DNA of 63,718 nt from an uncultured Aquimarina sp. (GCA_947498785.1 CANMLS010000035.1:1-63718), one strand, 5' to 3'. Shown: positions 1 through 9,481, numbered from the stretch's first letter. Notes: generated by a model from the sequence alone, not told the origin. Program-made: numbers and translations.

Positions 1-3000
1 GGTTGCACCTGTTGTTCCTTGTGCTCCAGTTGCACCCGTTGTTCCTTGCGGTCCTTGTGCTCCAGTTGCACCTGTTGCACCTGTTGTTCCTTGCGCTCCA
101 GTCGCACCTGTTGTACCAGTAGTTCCTTGTGCTCCGGTTGCACCCGTTGTTCCTTGTGCTCCGGTTGCCCCAGTAGTCCCTTGCGGTCCTTGTGCTCCGG
201 TTGCACCCGTTGTTCCTTGCGGTCCTTGTGCTCCAGTTGCACCCGTTGTTCCTTGTGCTCCGGTTGCCCCAGTAGTTCCTTGTGCTCCAGTAGCACCTGT
301 TGCCCCCGTAGTTCCTTGTGGCCCTTGCGCTCCAGTTGCACCCGTTGTTCCTTGCGGTCCTTGCGCTCCAGTCGCACCTGTTGTTCCTTGTGCTCCGGTT
401 GCACCTGTTGTTCCTTGCGGTCCTTGTGCTCCAGTTGCACCCGTTGTTCCTTGTGCTCCAGTAGCCCCTGTTGTACCAGTAGTTCCTTGTGCTCCGGTTG
501 CCCCAGTAGTCCCTTGCGGTCCTTGTGCTCCAGTTGCCCCAGTAGTTCCTTGAGCTCCGGTTGCACCCGTTGTCCCTTGCGGTCCTTGTGCTCCAGTTGC
601 ACCTGTTGCTCCGGTTGCACCCGTTGTCCCTTGTGCTCCGGTTGCCCCCGTAGTTCCTTGTGGCCCTTGCGCTCCAGTCGCACCTGTTGTTCCTTGTGGC
701 CCTTGCGCTCCAGTCGCACCTGTTGTTCCTTGCGGTCCTTGCGCTCCGGTTGCACCCGTTGTCCCTTGTGGTCCTTGCGCTCCAGTCGCACCTGTTGTTC
801 CTTGTGCTCCGGTTGCACCTGTTGTTCCTTGCGGTCCTTGTGCTCCAGTAGCACCCGTCGTTCCTTGTGCTCCAGTTGCACCCGTTGTTCCTTGTGCTCC
901 AGTTGCACCTGTTGTTCCTTGCGGTCCTTGTGCTCCGGTTGCACCCGTTGTCCCTTGTGGTCCTTGCGCTCCAGTCGCACCTGTTGTTCCTTGTGCTCCG
1001 GTTGCACCTGTTGTTCCTTGCGGTCCTTGTGCTCCAGTTGCACCCGTTGTTCCTTGTGCTCCGGTTGCACCTGTTGTTCCTTGAGCTCCGGTTGCCCCCG
1101 TTGTTCCTTGCGGTCCTTGTGCTCCGGTTGCACCCGTTGTTCCTTGTGGTCCTTGTGCTCCGGTTGCACCCGTTGTTCCTTGTGCTCCAGTAGCACCTGT
1201 TGCCCCAGTAGTTCCTTGTGGCCCTTGCGGTCCTTGCGGTCCTTGTGCTCCAGTAGCACCCGTTGTTCCTTGTGCTCCGGTTGCCCCAGTAGTTCCTTGC
1301 GGTCCTTGCGCTCCGGTTGCACCCGTTGTCCCTTGTGGTCCTTGCGCTCCAGTCGCACCTGTTGTTCCTTGTGCTCCGGTTGCACCCGTTGTTCCTTGAG
1401 CTCCGGTTGCCCCTGTTGTTCCTTGCGGTCCTTGTGCTCCAGTTGCCCCTGTTGTTCCTTGTGCTCCGGTTGCCCCTGTTGTTCCTTGCGGTCCTTGTGC
1501 TCCGGTTGCACCCGTTGTTCCTTGCGATCCTTGTGCTCCAGTTGCACCTGTTGTTCCTTGCGGTCCTTGCGCTCCGGTTGCACCTGTTGTTCCTTGAGCT
1601 CCGGTTGCACCTGTTGTTCCTTGTGCTCCAGTTGCACCCGTTGTTCCTTGCGGTCCTTGTGCTCCAGTTGCACCTGTTGCACCTGTTGTTCCTTGCGCTC
1701 CAGTCGCACCTGTTGTACCAGTAGTCCCTTGCGGTCCTTGTGCTCCGGTTGCACCCGTTGTTCCTTGCGGTCCTTGTGCTCCAGTTGCACCCGTTGTTCC
1801 TTGTGGTCCTTGTGCTCCGGTTGCCCCAGTAGTTCCTTGTGCTCCAGTAGCACCTGTTGCCCCCGTAGTTCCTTGTGGCCCTTGCGCTCCAGTTGCACCC
1901 GTTGTTCCTTGCGGTCCTTGTGCTCCAGTTGCCCCCGTCGTTCCTTGTGGCCCTTGTGCTCCGGTTGTTCCTTGTGGTCCTTGTGCTCCAGTAGCACCTG
2001 TTGCCCCAGTAGTTCCTTGCGGTCCTTGTGCTCCAGTTGCCCCTGTTGTTCCTTGTGCTCCGGTTGCACCCGTTGTTCCTTGCGGTCCTTGCGCTCCGGT
2101 TGCACCCGTTGTCCCTTGTGGTCCTTGCGCTCCAGTTGCACCAGTAGTTCCTTGCGGTCCTTGTGCTCCGGTTGCCCCTGTTGTTCCTTGTGCTCCAGTT
2201 GCCCCTATTGTTCCTTGTGCTCCAGTCGCACCCGTTGTTCCTTGTGCTCCAGTAGCACCTGTTGTTCCTTGCGGTCCTTGTGGCCCTTGTGGCCCTTGTG
2301 CTCCGGTTGCCCCAGTAGTTCCTTGCGGTCCAGTTGCCCCAGTAGTTCCTTGCGGTCCTTGAGCTCCGGTTGTACCCGTTGTCCCTTGTGGCCCTTGTGC
2401 TCCAGTCGCACCTGTTGCACCAGTAGTTCCTTGCGGTCCTTGTGGCCCTTGTGCTCCAGTTGCCCCCGTCGTTCCTTGTGGTCCTTGTGCTCCGGTTGTT
2501 CCTTGTGGTCCTTGTGCTCCAGTTGCACCCGTTGTTCCTTGTGACCCAGTTGCACCCGTTGTTCCTTGCGGTCCTTGAGCTCCGGTTGCACCTGTTGCCC
2601 CAGTAGTTCCTTGCGCTCCAGTTGCACCCGTTGTTCCTTGCGGTCCTTGTGCTCCGGTTGCCCCAGTAGTTCCTTGTGCTCCAGTAGCACCTGTTGCCCC
2701 CGTAGTTCCTTGTGGCCCTTGCGCTCCAGTTGCCCCCGTAGTTCCTTGCGGTCCTTGAGCTCCGGTTGTACCCGTTGTCCCTTGTGGTCCTTGCGCTCCA
2801 GTTGCCCCTGTTGCTCCTTGTGCTCCAGTCGCACCAGTAGTTCCTTGCGGTCCTTGTGCTCCGGTTGCACCTGTTGTTCCTTGCGGTCCTTGTGCTCCAG
2901 TTGCACCTGTTGTTCCTTGCGCTCCGGTTGCACCCGTTGTTCCTTGCGGTCCTTGTGCTCCAGTCACACCCGTAGTTCCTTGCGGTCCTTGTGCTCCAGT

Positions 3001-4311
3001 TGCACCCGTCGTTCCTTGCGATCCTTGTGCTCCAGTTGTACCCGTTGTTCCTTGCGGTCCTTGAGCTCCAGTTGCCCCAGTAGTTCCTTGCGGTCCTTGT
3101 GCTCCGGTTGCACCTGTTGTTCCTTGCGGTCCTTGAGCTCCAGTTGCACCCGTTGTTCCTTGTGGCCCTTGTGCTCCGGTTGCCCCAGTAGTTCCTTGCG
3201 GTCCTTGTGCTCCGGTTGCACCCGTTGTTCCTTGAGCTCCGGTTGCCCCTGTTGTTCCTTGTGGTCCTTGTGCTCCGATTGCCCCCGTTGTTCCTTGCGG
3301 TCCTTGTGCTCCAGTTGCACCCGTTGTTCCTTGTGGCCCTTGTGCTCCGGTTGCACCAGTAGTCCCTTGCGGTCCTTGTGCTCCGGTCGCACCCGTTGTT
3401 CCTTGTGCTCCAGTAGTTCCTTGCGGTCCTTGTGCTCCGGTTGCTCCAGTAGTTCCTTGCGGTCCTTGTGCTCCGGTTGCCCCAGTAGTCCCTTGCGGTC
3501 CTTGTGCTCCGGTTGCACCCGTTGTTCCTTGAGCTCCGGTTGCCCCAGTAGTTCCTTGTGGTCCTTGTGCTCCAGTTGCCCCAGTAGTTCCTTGTGGCCC
3601 TTGTGCTCCGGTTGCCCCAGTAGTTCCTTGCGGTCCTTGTGCTCCGGTTGCACCTGTTGTTCCTTGCGCTCCGGTTGCACCCGTTGTTCCTTGCGGTCCT
3701 TGAGCTCCGGTTGCACCCGTTGTCCCTTGTGATCCAGTCGCACCTGTTGCACCAGTAGTTCCTTGCGGTCCTTGTGCTCCGGTTGCACCTGTTGTTCCTT
3801 GTGCTCCAGTTGCCCCCGTAGTTCCTTGTGGTCCTTGTGCTCCAGTTGCACCCGTTGTTCCTTGCGATCCTTGTGCTCCAGTTGCACCTGTTGTTCCTTG
3901 CGGTCCTTGCGCTCCGGTTGCACCCGTTGTTCCTTGTGGCCCTTGTGCTCCGGTTGCCCCAGTAGTTCCTTGGGGTCCTTGCGCTCCGGTTGCACCCGTT
4001 GTTCCTTGCGGTCCTTGTGCTCCAGTTGCCCCAGTAGTTCCTTGCGGTCCTTGAGCTCCAGTTGCACCCGTTGTTCCTTGTGGCCCTTGTGCTCCGGTTG
4101 CCCCAGTAGTTCCTTGCGGTCCTTGCGCTCCGGTTGCACCCGTTGTTCCTTGCGGTCCTTGAGCTCCGGTTGTACCCGTTGTCCCTTGTGGCCCTTGTGC
4201 TCCAGTCGCACCCGTTGTTCCTTGTGCTCCAGTAGTTCCTTGCGGTCCTTGTGCTCCGGTTGCTCCAGTAGTTCCTTGCGGTCCTTGTGCTCCAGTTGGT
4301 CCTGTAGCACC
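1..4311 (-). repeat. Tandem Gly-X-Y coding repeat array
   Basis: This is a degenerate array built on 9-nt units, often in 18-, 27- or 45-nt higher-order blocks. On the minus strand it encodes permutations of GTT, GAT, GAQ and GPQ. All variation keeps the 3-nt phase, and Gly is retained throughout. This indicates purifying selection on the minus-strand frame and explains the long low-complexity open frames on the other strand and phase. Confidence 0.9.
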
Positions 4312-4668
4312 TGCTGTTATTAAAGAGGATAAATCAACAGACCCACCATCTTCCAAGCTTAAAATATTTGTTGTTGGATTAAAAGATAGTTGTTGATTAT
4401 CATTGCCAGTACATAAACTTGACCAACTATTATTATTGTATTGAAAGACGCAATTGACAGTAGTATTGTAGACTAATGCTCCATTAATAGGAGTCATTGT
4501 GTTCATTTGTGTAGCAGTAACTCTGGTAAGTACAAACGCTTTATCAGCGCTTTCTAATTCTAAAATAGAAAATGTATCTATTTGATTAGGGTTATCACCG
4601 ACTTTAACCTGAGCTTGAGCGGTCATAAAAGATAAAAATAAGATTATCAGGGGTAATTTTATCTTCAT
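1..4668 (-). CDS. Giant collagen-like secreted protein, C-terminus beyond the window
   Basis: The frame begins at ATG 4668-4666 and stays open to base 1, giving 1556 codons with no stop. Residues 1-20 are a signal peptide (MKIKLPLIILFLSFMTAQAQ). A short N-terminal domain to about residue 115 contains ILELESADKAFVLTRVTATQ and ends NNSWSSLC, a layout I associate with Bacteroidota collagen-like surface proteins. From residue 120 onward every third residue is Gly, with triplets such as GAQ, GPQ, GTT and GAT. This makes roughly 475 Gly-X-Y triplets inside the window. Pro is rare and Thr, Ala and Gln dominate. The protein is presumably exported and may form a triple-helical fibre; the anchor, if any, lies outside the window. 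Very repetitive DNA makes assembly errors possible. The collagen-like assignment is secure; the function is unknown. Confidence 0.9.
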   Translation of the reverse strand, partial: MKIKLPLIILFLSFMTAQAQVKVGDNPNQIDTFSILELESADKAFVLTRVTATQMNTMTPINGALVYNTTVNCVFQYNNNSWSSLCTGNDNQQLSFNPTTNILSLEDGGSVDLSSLITAGATGPTGAQGPQGTTGATGAQGPQGTTGAQGTTGATGAQGPQGTTGTTGAQGPQGTTGATGAQGPQGTTGATGAQGPQGTTGATGAQGPQGTTGATGAQGPQGTTGATGAQGPQGTTGATGAQGPQGTTGATGAQGPQGTTGATGAQGSQGTTGATGAQGPQGTTGATGAQGTTGATGAQGPQGTTGATGATGSQGTTGATGAQGPQGTTGATGAQGTTGATGAQGPQGTTGATGAQGPQGTTGATGAQGPQGTTGATGAQGTTGATGAQGPQGTTGATGAQGPQGTTGATGAQGPQGTTGAQGTTGATGAQGPQGTTGATGAQGPQGTTGATGAQGPQGTTGAIGAQGPQGTTGATGAQGTTGATGAQGPQGTTGATGAQGPQGTTGATGAQGPQGTTGATGAQGPQGTTGATGAQGPQGTTGTTGAQGSQGTTGATGAQGPQGTTGVTGAQGPQGTTGATGAQGTTGATGAQGPQGTTGATGAQGPQGTTGATGAQGATGATGAQGPQGTTGTTGAQGPQGTTGATGAQGPQGTTGATGATGAQGTTGATGAQGPQGTTGATGAQGTTGATGATGAQGPQGTTGATGSQGTTGATGAQGPQGTTGAQGPQGTTGATGAQGPQGPQGTTGATGATGAQGPQGTTGTTGAQGPQGTTGATGPQGTTGATGAQGPQGPQGPQGTTGATGAQGTTGATGAQGTIGATGAQGTTGATGAQGPQGTTGATGAQGPQGTTGATGAQGPQGTTGATGAQGTTGATGAQGPQGTTGATGATGAQGPQGTTGAQGPQGTTGATGAQGPQGTTGATGAQGPQGTTGATGATGAQGTTGATGAQGPQGTTGATGAQGPQGTTGATGAQGPQGTTGTTGATGAQGTTGATGATGAQGPQGTTGATGAQGTTGATGAQGTTGATGAQGPQGTTGATGAQGSQGTTGATGAQGPQGTTGATGAQGTTGATGAQGPQGTTGATGAQGTTGATGAQGTTGATGAQGPQGTTGATGAQGPQGTTGATGAQGTTGATGAQGPQGPQGPQGTTGATGATGAQGTTGATGAQGPQGTTGATGAQGPQGTTGATGAQGTTGATGAQGTTGATGAQGPQGTTGATGAQGTTGATGAQGPQGTTGATGAQGPQGTTGATGAQGTTGATGAQGTTGATGAQGPQGTTGATGAQGTTGATGAQGPQGTTGATGAQGPQGTTGATGAQGPQGTTGATGAQGPQGTTGATGAQGTTGATGATGATGAQGPQGTTGATGAQGTTGATGAQGPQGTTGATGAQGTTGTTGATGAQGTTGATGAQGPQGTTGATGAQGTTGATGAQGPQGTTGATGAQGPQGTTGATGATGAQGTTGATGAQGTTGATGAQGPQGTTGATGAQGPQGTTGATGAQGTTGATGAQGTTGTTGATGAQGTTGATGATGAQGPQGTTGATGAQGTTGAT

Positions 4669-4802
4669 ATCTTGGTTGTATTTGAGGCTTATAATTTGTT
4701 TTATTTATGGCATTGCCATAGTTTTTTTGTATTCAAGAAATCTGTAATTTAGATTCTAATATAAATATAATTTGTTAATCTATTAAAATTCAATTAACTA
4801 AG

Positions 4803-4841
4803 CAAATATACAATTTTTTCGATAAAAAACAATTTTTATCG
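4803..4841 (-). promoter_or_regulatory. Promoter of the collagen-like gene with overlapping hairpin
   Basis: On the minus strand a -7 box TATATTTG (4810-4803) fits the Bacteroidota consensus TAnnTTTG. It is preceded at exactly 19 bp by TTG (4832-4830), the -33 position. A 9-bp perfect inverted repeat, CGATAAAAA (4820-4828) and TTTTTATCG (4833-4841) with a 4-nt loop, straddles the -33 element and could be an operator. The predicted leader is about 130 nt and contains another 7-bp inverted repeat at 4706-4720. Confidence 0.6.
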
Positions 4842-4942
4842 ACAAAACACCTATTTGTTAAAAAATTACCCTTGAGTTTTGTTAAAATTCGATTTATTTA
4901 TTTTTAAAAAAGCATTTAATTTTTTTTTTCAAGGAAATCTAA

Positions 4943-4950
4943 TACATTTG
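4943..4950 (+). promoter_or_regulatory. tRNA-Gly promoter -7 box
   Basis: TACATTTG matches TAnnTTTG and lies 11 nt before the mature tRNA 5' end. The -33 region 19 bp upstream is only a T-run. Confidence 0.5.
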
Positions 4951-4961
4951 CCATCGCAAAA

Positions 4962-5034
4962 GCGGGAGTAGCTCAGTTGGTAGAGCGTCAGCCTTCCAAG
5001 CTGAATGTCGCCGGTTCGAACCCGGTCTCCCGCT
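4962..5034 (+). tRNA. tRNA-Gly (anticodon UCC)
   Basis: A complete 73-nt cloverleaf. The acceptor stem GCGGGAG pairs with CTCCCGC (5027-5033). There is a D-arm with GCTCAGTTGGTAGAGC. The anticodon stem TCAGC/GCTGA holds the loop CTTCCAA with anticodon TCC, and the T-arm carries GGTTCGAACCC. CCA is not encoded. It reads GGA and GGG, the main glycine codons of the divergently oriented collagen-like gene next to it. Confidence 0.97.
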
Positions 5035-5036
5035 CT

Positions 5037-5068
5037 AAGGTTTCATCAATAGTGATGAAACCTTTTTT
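5037..5068 (+). terminator. Intrinsic terminator after tRNA-Gly
   Basis: A 12-bp perfect stem (5037-5048 with 5053-5064) and a 4-nt loop are followed by a T-run. It lies 3 nt downstream of the tRNA. Confidence 0.85.
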
Positions 5069-5140
5069 ATTTAATGCATAGTTTTTTATATTTTTAGAAA
5101 GATTCTTTTATTACTATTTTGTACCATATGAATATATATT

Positions 5141-6061
5141 TTGAAGAAGTTTAGTTTTTGGATAAAATTTTTTGGTGTGATTCTATTTTGTCTTTTGATA
5201 TATAAGGTGGGATGGGAAGAGACATTTGATTCTATAAAAAAGATTTCTATTATTCATTTGCTAGTTGCAATAGTTATTTTTTGGATTGCTTTTTATCTGA
5301 AAAGTGTTAGATGGAAAATTATTTCTAATTCTTTTGGAATACCATTACATGCTTATCAAGCACTTAAGATTTTTTTTATAGGTCTTTTTCTTGCTAATAT
5401 TACTCCTGGAAAACTAGGCGACTTTGGTAGATTATTTTACATTAAGGATCAGCTACCTAATCAAAAGGTTGGATGGTCTAGTCTTATTATGGATCGTATT
5501 TTTGATTTGATTTGTTTGATTTTTTTTAGCTCAATAGCTATTTTTTATTATCAAATTAATTTTAAGGTTTTAAAACTCCCAGATGATTATTTGTCTACAT
5601 TGTTATTAGGTATAGTATTGTTATTGTTGACTTTTGTTCTTTTTGTATTTCGAAAGAAAATTAAGAAATATATTAAACCATGGTGGGAAGCTTTTAACTC
5701 TCATACTCTTGGTATTAAAAAAATTCTACTGAGTGTATGTATTACTTGTCTTAGTATGATATTAATATATGGTGTTTTTAATTATATTGCCTGGAGTATG
5801 AGTATACCTATTAATCACTTAGGTCTGTTTTTAGGAACTTTCATTCTAGGATTGTTGACATTGCTACCTATTACTATTTTGGGAATAGGAGTACGTGAAA
5901 CTTCGTTAGTTGTAATTTTTCAGTTGTATGGTCTTCCTTCTCAAGATGCTATCGCATTATCACTAATTTTGTTTTTATTACAGCTTATCTCTTTTATCCC
6001 TGGAGCAATCTGGTTTTATCTTTCACCCATTCAATTAAGTCAATTACGAGAATTAAAGTAG
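5141..6061 (+). CDS. Lysylphosphatidylglycerol-synthase/AglD-like flippase-domain membrane protein
   Basis: A 306-residue polytopic protein with about eight hydrophobic segments and little soluble sequence. The segment around residue 90 (NITPGKLGDFGRLF) matches the conserved PGxxGxxxR region of the UPF0104/MprF-N-terminal membrane family. Members of that family are linked to lipid or polyprenyl-linked substrate flipping. I chose TTG at 5141 because the nearby ATG at 5128 is in another frame and closes at once. It converges with the GT2 gene, with only 2 nt between the stop codons. By context it may act on a lipid-linked glycan made by the neighbours; that role is inference. Confidence 0.75.
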   Translation: MKKFSFWIKFFGVILFCLLIYKVGWEETFDSIKKISIIHLLVAIVIFWIAFYLKSVRWKIISNSFGIPLHAYQALKIFFIGLFLANITPGKLGDFGRLFYIKDQLPNQKVGWSSLIMDRIFDLICLIFFSSIAIFYYQINFKVLKLPDDYLSTLLLGIVLLLLTFVLFVFRKKIKKYIKPWWEAFNSHTLGIKKILLSVCITCLSMILIYGVFNYIAWSMSIPINHLGLFLGTFILGLLTLLPITILGIGVRETSLVVIFQLYGLPSQDAIALSLILFLLQLISFIPGAIWFYLSPIQLSQLRELK

Positions 6062-6063
6062 GT

Positions 6064-7164
6064 TTATTGAGATAATCTTTCATTATCCTGTATATCCATC
6101 CACATTGCAAATAATAAAGATTGAAAACCCGAAATGGTTAAAAATATAAAAATTATAAGATAATCGGTAGGAGTTTTAGAATCTGGAATAAAAAAGTTTG
6201 CTAATAAATGATATAAGAAATACAGATTGATCATTCCAATAATAAATGAAATCCAGTATAATAAGAATAGTGGATGGAAGCTTCTAATTAAATATTTGGT
6301 ATGTAAACGCTTAAAGAAGGATCTAATTAATAAGAATAATATGGGTAAAGAAACATTTATGACATTTAGTTTTGATTGTTCACCAACACCATAAACGGGT
6401 TTTATTTTTACTTCACGAATTGTGCAGAAAGCGATATTGAGTTTTACTAATACGTCATTAGGCATTCCATATCTTTTATAAATGTTATATAGCGGAATTG
6501 AATTTAAAGCGTGATTTGACATAGCTGTATATCCGCTTTGCGTATCAGATATTCCCCAATATCCTGAAACAATTTTTGTGAGAATACTTAGTATTGAATT
6601 TCCTAAAAAGCGTACTCTAGGAATTATAACCCAAGCGCTTTTATGAATCAATCGATTTCCTTTTACATAATCAATTCCTTCATTTACAATAGGGTTACAA
6701 ATAGATTCAAGTTCATTAGGATCCATTTGTCCATCACCATTCATTACTACAGCGCAGTCGATATCATGATCTTTACACCATTTATATCCTGTGGCAACAG
6801 CTGCTCCAACGCCTCCATTTTTTAAATGTTTAATCACAATAATTTTTTCTTCTTGAGGATTTTTGTTTAAAATTTCAATAGGAGGAAATTTTTTCAATTC
6901 TTCAATGTTTTTTTGATGTACTTCAATATCAGCTCTATTGTAAATAGTTGGAATTATTTCTTTTTGAAGATTAGAGGTTAGTTTTAGCACTGATGTATTG
7001 TTTTCTAAATATTTAGTAACGACTTCCACTGTTTGGTCTTTAGATACATCATCTACAATGATAATACGATCAACAAAGTCTGGCATACTGTCTATAACCA
7101 TTGTTATTTGAGTAGCTTCATTATAGCAAGGAATCACTACACCTATTGTTTTGTTATTAAGCAT
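6064..7164 (-). CDS. GT2 family polyprenyl-phosphate glycosyltransferase with C-terminal membrane segments
   Basis: 366 residues. The N-terminal GT-A fold shows IGVVIPCYNEA (7-17), DRIIIVDDVSKDQT (about 32-45) and the acidic motif MNGDGQMDP (about 140-148), then SDTQSGYTAMSN. Three hydrophobic segments follow near 273-365, as in DPM1- or GtrB-like enzymes that charge a lipid phosphate with a sugar. The stretch at about 60-105 between strand 2 and the acidic motif is longer than usual. The start codon overlaps the stop of the upstream TPR membrane protein (TAATG), so the two are probably translationally coupled. The sugar substrate cannot be read from the sequence. Confidence 0.85.
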   Translation of the reverse strand: MLNNKTIGVVIPCYNEATQITMVIDSMPDFVDRIIIVDDVSKDQTVEVVTKYLENNTSVLKLTSNLQKEIIPTIYNRADIEVHQKNIEELKKFPPIEILNKNPQEEKIIVIKHLKNGGVGAAVATGYKWCKDHDIDCAVVMNGDGQMDPNELESICNPIVNEGIDYVKGNRLIHKSAWVIIPRVRFLGNSILSILTKIVSGYWGISDTQSGYTAMSNHALNSIPLYNIYKRYGMPNDVLVKLNIAFCTIREVKIKPVYGVGEQSKLNVINVSLPILFLLIRSFFKRLHTKYLIRSFHPLFLLYWISFIIGMINLYFLYHLLANFFIPDSKTPTDYLIIFIFLTISGFQSLLFAMWMDIQDNERLSQ

Positions 7165-9125
7165 TATTTATTGTTTTTTTTATTATCAATATTATTTGTA
7201 GCCCACTTTAAGTTGTTCTTTGCTAATATATAATCAGGATTAATTTCCAATGCTTTTTTGCAGGCTTCAGCCCCAAGTTTCCATTGTTTCATTTGGTTAT
7301 GTGCTGAACATATATTGTTATAGGCAAGAGCATTATAAGGATCTAATTTTAGTACTTCTTTACAAGTCGAGATTACCAATTCATATTTTTTGTCTTTATA
7401 ATATATAAGACTTAGGTTAAGATAAGATTCAATATCCGGATTTGTTTTTATCTTTTCTTCAGAAGTTGTGGTTTTATTAGAGATATGTTTTAGTAATTCC
7501 TTAGATAGAATATGATTTGGACTTTTAGCTAATGCTTTTGTTAAATAAATTTTGGCTTCATTATATTTTTTTTGTTCAGAAAGATATCGTCCATAATAAT
7601 ATTCTGCAGCTGGCGAACTAGAGTTTATGTGTATTGCAGATTTAAAATAACGTTCTGCTGTAGAATAATCCTTTTTTGCTCCATGTACTATACCTAAATT
7701 GATGTGTAAAACATGATAATTTGGTATTGATTTTTTTGCTTTGTTGAAATATTCTAAAGCAATATCATATTCACCCTTTTTCATTTGAGTTAGACCATAA
7801 TTCATTTGCCCTCTTCCATTTTTTGGACTTTTCAGCGTTACATCTAACCATAATGATTCTTCAGAATTCCATATTTTATTTCTTTGAAAAGTACCATATC
7901 CATGACTGATAAGGATTACAAATAGTACAGCTGTGCCACCAATAATATATTTTTTGTCTTTTTTAATAAAAATATACTCTTTTAGAATGATTACTATTCC
8001 CCATGGAACAGCAATAAAGAGTCCTATAAAAGGAAAGAACATGCGATGGTCGTTTGCGATCTGAAATAGAGGGTTTAAAGAAGTTGGTAATAAAGCAATA
8101 AAAAACCAGGAAATACCAAAAGAAATAGGTCTCAGTTCTTTTTTGAAAGCAGTTTTTATCATTAAAAATAACATTCCAAGGATTATTAATGCTCCTAAAA
8201 GTATTTTTAAGTTATACCAAGGCTTTATAATAGTAATGTCAGGATCTGCACTAAGGTTAATCGGAAGAATGAAATTGCCTAAATAGTGTATAATTACATA
8301 GCATTGCGTACTAATGTACTCAAATCTTGTAACCGTGTAGTTTGTTGAAACAGTTGCTTCGGGAGTTAAGTAATATTGGTTGAAAATAAAAAGAAAAGTA
8401 GTAATGATCGCAGTTGGAGCGATTTTTTTTAATATTTGAATTATTTTCTGTTTAGTATTCGTTTTAAAATCAGTGATTAGTGAATGATTTTCAAAAAGTA
8501 TAATGTATACCAATAGTATTGGGAAAACCATAACTCCGGTTTGTTTTGTCCAAATACCTATAATCATAGGGACTAAATATAAGTGCCATTTTTTTGCGAA
8601 AGGGTAAATGTATAAAAGTACCGAGGCGACTACGCATAATGAGGAAAAAGAATCAGAGCGAGCACAGATATAATTAATGGTTTCTGCATTGGCAGTATGA
8701 AGTGCAAACCAAGCGACTGCAAAAAGTGCTGTGATTCTAATCCATTGATGTTTTTCTAGAGATTTTTTGTAAATATGTTTAATTAATCCAAATAATAAAA
8801 TAATTAGAATCAAAAACCAAAAAAAGATATGGTAATGAAAGTATTTGGAGTTCAATCCATTTGCCAATGCATAATCAATTGCATTCATTAATGTAACTAC
8901 AGGTCTATAAGACCTATTAGCAGGAAGAGAACTAAAAGTATTGGGATTTGAAAAAAAACTTGTCCAATTATTTAGGCTTTGTATAGATTCGTTTTCGTTA
9001 ATAGTATGATAATCATCAAAAAAAAATGGATTATCAAAATGATTTAGATATACAAATAGAGTAACAAATAGTATGATGACTAAAGATTTAAACTCAAGGT
9101 TTTTTGAAGTAAAATTTTTAAACAT
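7164..9125 (-). CDS. Multi-pass membrane protein with C-terminal TPRs (PMT/ArnT-like glycosyltransferase candidate)
   Basis: 653 residues. Residues about 13-410 contain about ten membrane segments. An early loop has FFDDYHTINENES, resembling the acidic first loop of GT-C enzymes. Residues about 420-650 form at least five tetratricopeptide repeats, with phrases such as ALEYFNKAKKSIPNYHVLHI and ALAYNNICSAHNQM. The organisation fits TMTC-like, PMT-related proteins that move a sugar from a lipid carrier to protein. It is first in a two-gene operon with a GT2 enzyme. The last TPR block closely resembles that of the protein at 12343, so the two share a duplicated domain. Transferase activity is inferred from architecture. 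Confidence 0.75.
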   Translation of the reverse strand: MFKNFTSKNLEFKSLVIILFVTLFVYLNHFDNPFFFDDYHTINENESIQSLNNWTSFFSNPNTFSSLPANRSYRPVVTLMNAIDYALANGLNSKYFHYHIFFWFLILIILLFGLIKHIYKKSLEKHQWIRITALFAVAWFALHTANAETINYICARSDSFSSLCVVASVLLYIYPFAKKWHLYLVPMIIGIWTKQTGVMVFPILLVYIILFENHSLITDFKTNTKQKIIQILKKIAPTAIITTFLFIFNQYYLTPEATVSTNYTVTRFEYISTQCYVIIHYLGNFILPINLSADPDITIIKPWYNLKILLGALIILGMLFLMIKTAFKKELRPISFGISWFFIALLPTSLNPLFQIANDHRMFFPFIGLFIAVPWGIVIILKEYIFIKKDKKYIIGGTAVLFVILISHGYGTFQRNKIWNSEESLWLDVTLKSPKNGRGQMNYGLTQMKKGEYDIALEYFNKAKKSIPNYHVLHINLGIVHGAKKDYSTAERYFKSAIHINSSSPAAEYYYGRYLSEQKKYNEAKIYLTKALAKSPNHILSKELLKHISNKTTTSEEKIKTNPDIESYLNLSLIYYKDKKYELVISTCKEVLKLDPYNALAYNNICSAHNQMKQWKLGAEACKKALEINPDYILAKNNLKWATNNIDNKKNNK

Positions 9126-9481
9126 ATACCTATAGAATTATATAAAGTTAAGGTGTAATTATTATAGTATTTATAATCTTAAATTCAGAATTTATGCTAA
9201 TGTAAATAAAGGAATTAGGACTAAATATAATAGATTTATATTATTTTTATTATTTAAGGAAGTAATTATTTTTAGACTATTTTAGTTTGTTAGGGACTTA
9301 TGTAAATTTGAAATGCAGCAAAAAAAATTGTTATATGTTTGATATTGTTAAATTTAAAAATATAAAAAACAACAAGAATTTCTAAACTAGTGTTAATTAA
9401 AAGGATAGAGGTAAGAAGTTATTGGGTTAACTATTTCTTAGAAAAGGATAAAGCCAAATATTAAATATTAAAAATAAAACA
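9126..9481. other. Divergent intergenic region with possible promoters
   Basis: 356 AT-rich bases between divergent glycan gene sets. Two boxes matching TAnnTTTG on the plus strand (TAAATTTG at 9303-9310 and TATGTTTG at 9334-9341) could drive the rightward operon, but neither has a well-placed -33 TTTG. No gene is visible. Confidence 0.35.

Noticed and set aside
19..4323. Very long Cys/Ser/Leu-rich open frames on the plus strand and Lys/Glu/Gln-rich frames in another minus phase
   Set aside because: They are by-products of the in-phase collagen repeat; only the minus frame starting at 4668 has a start, a signal peptide and invariant Gly.
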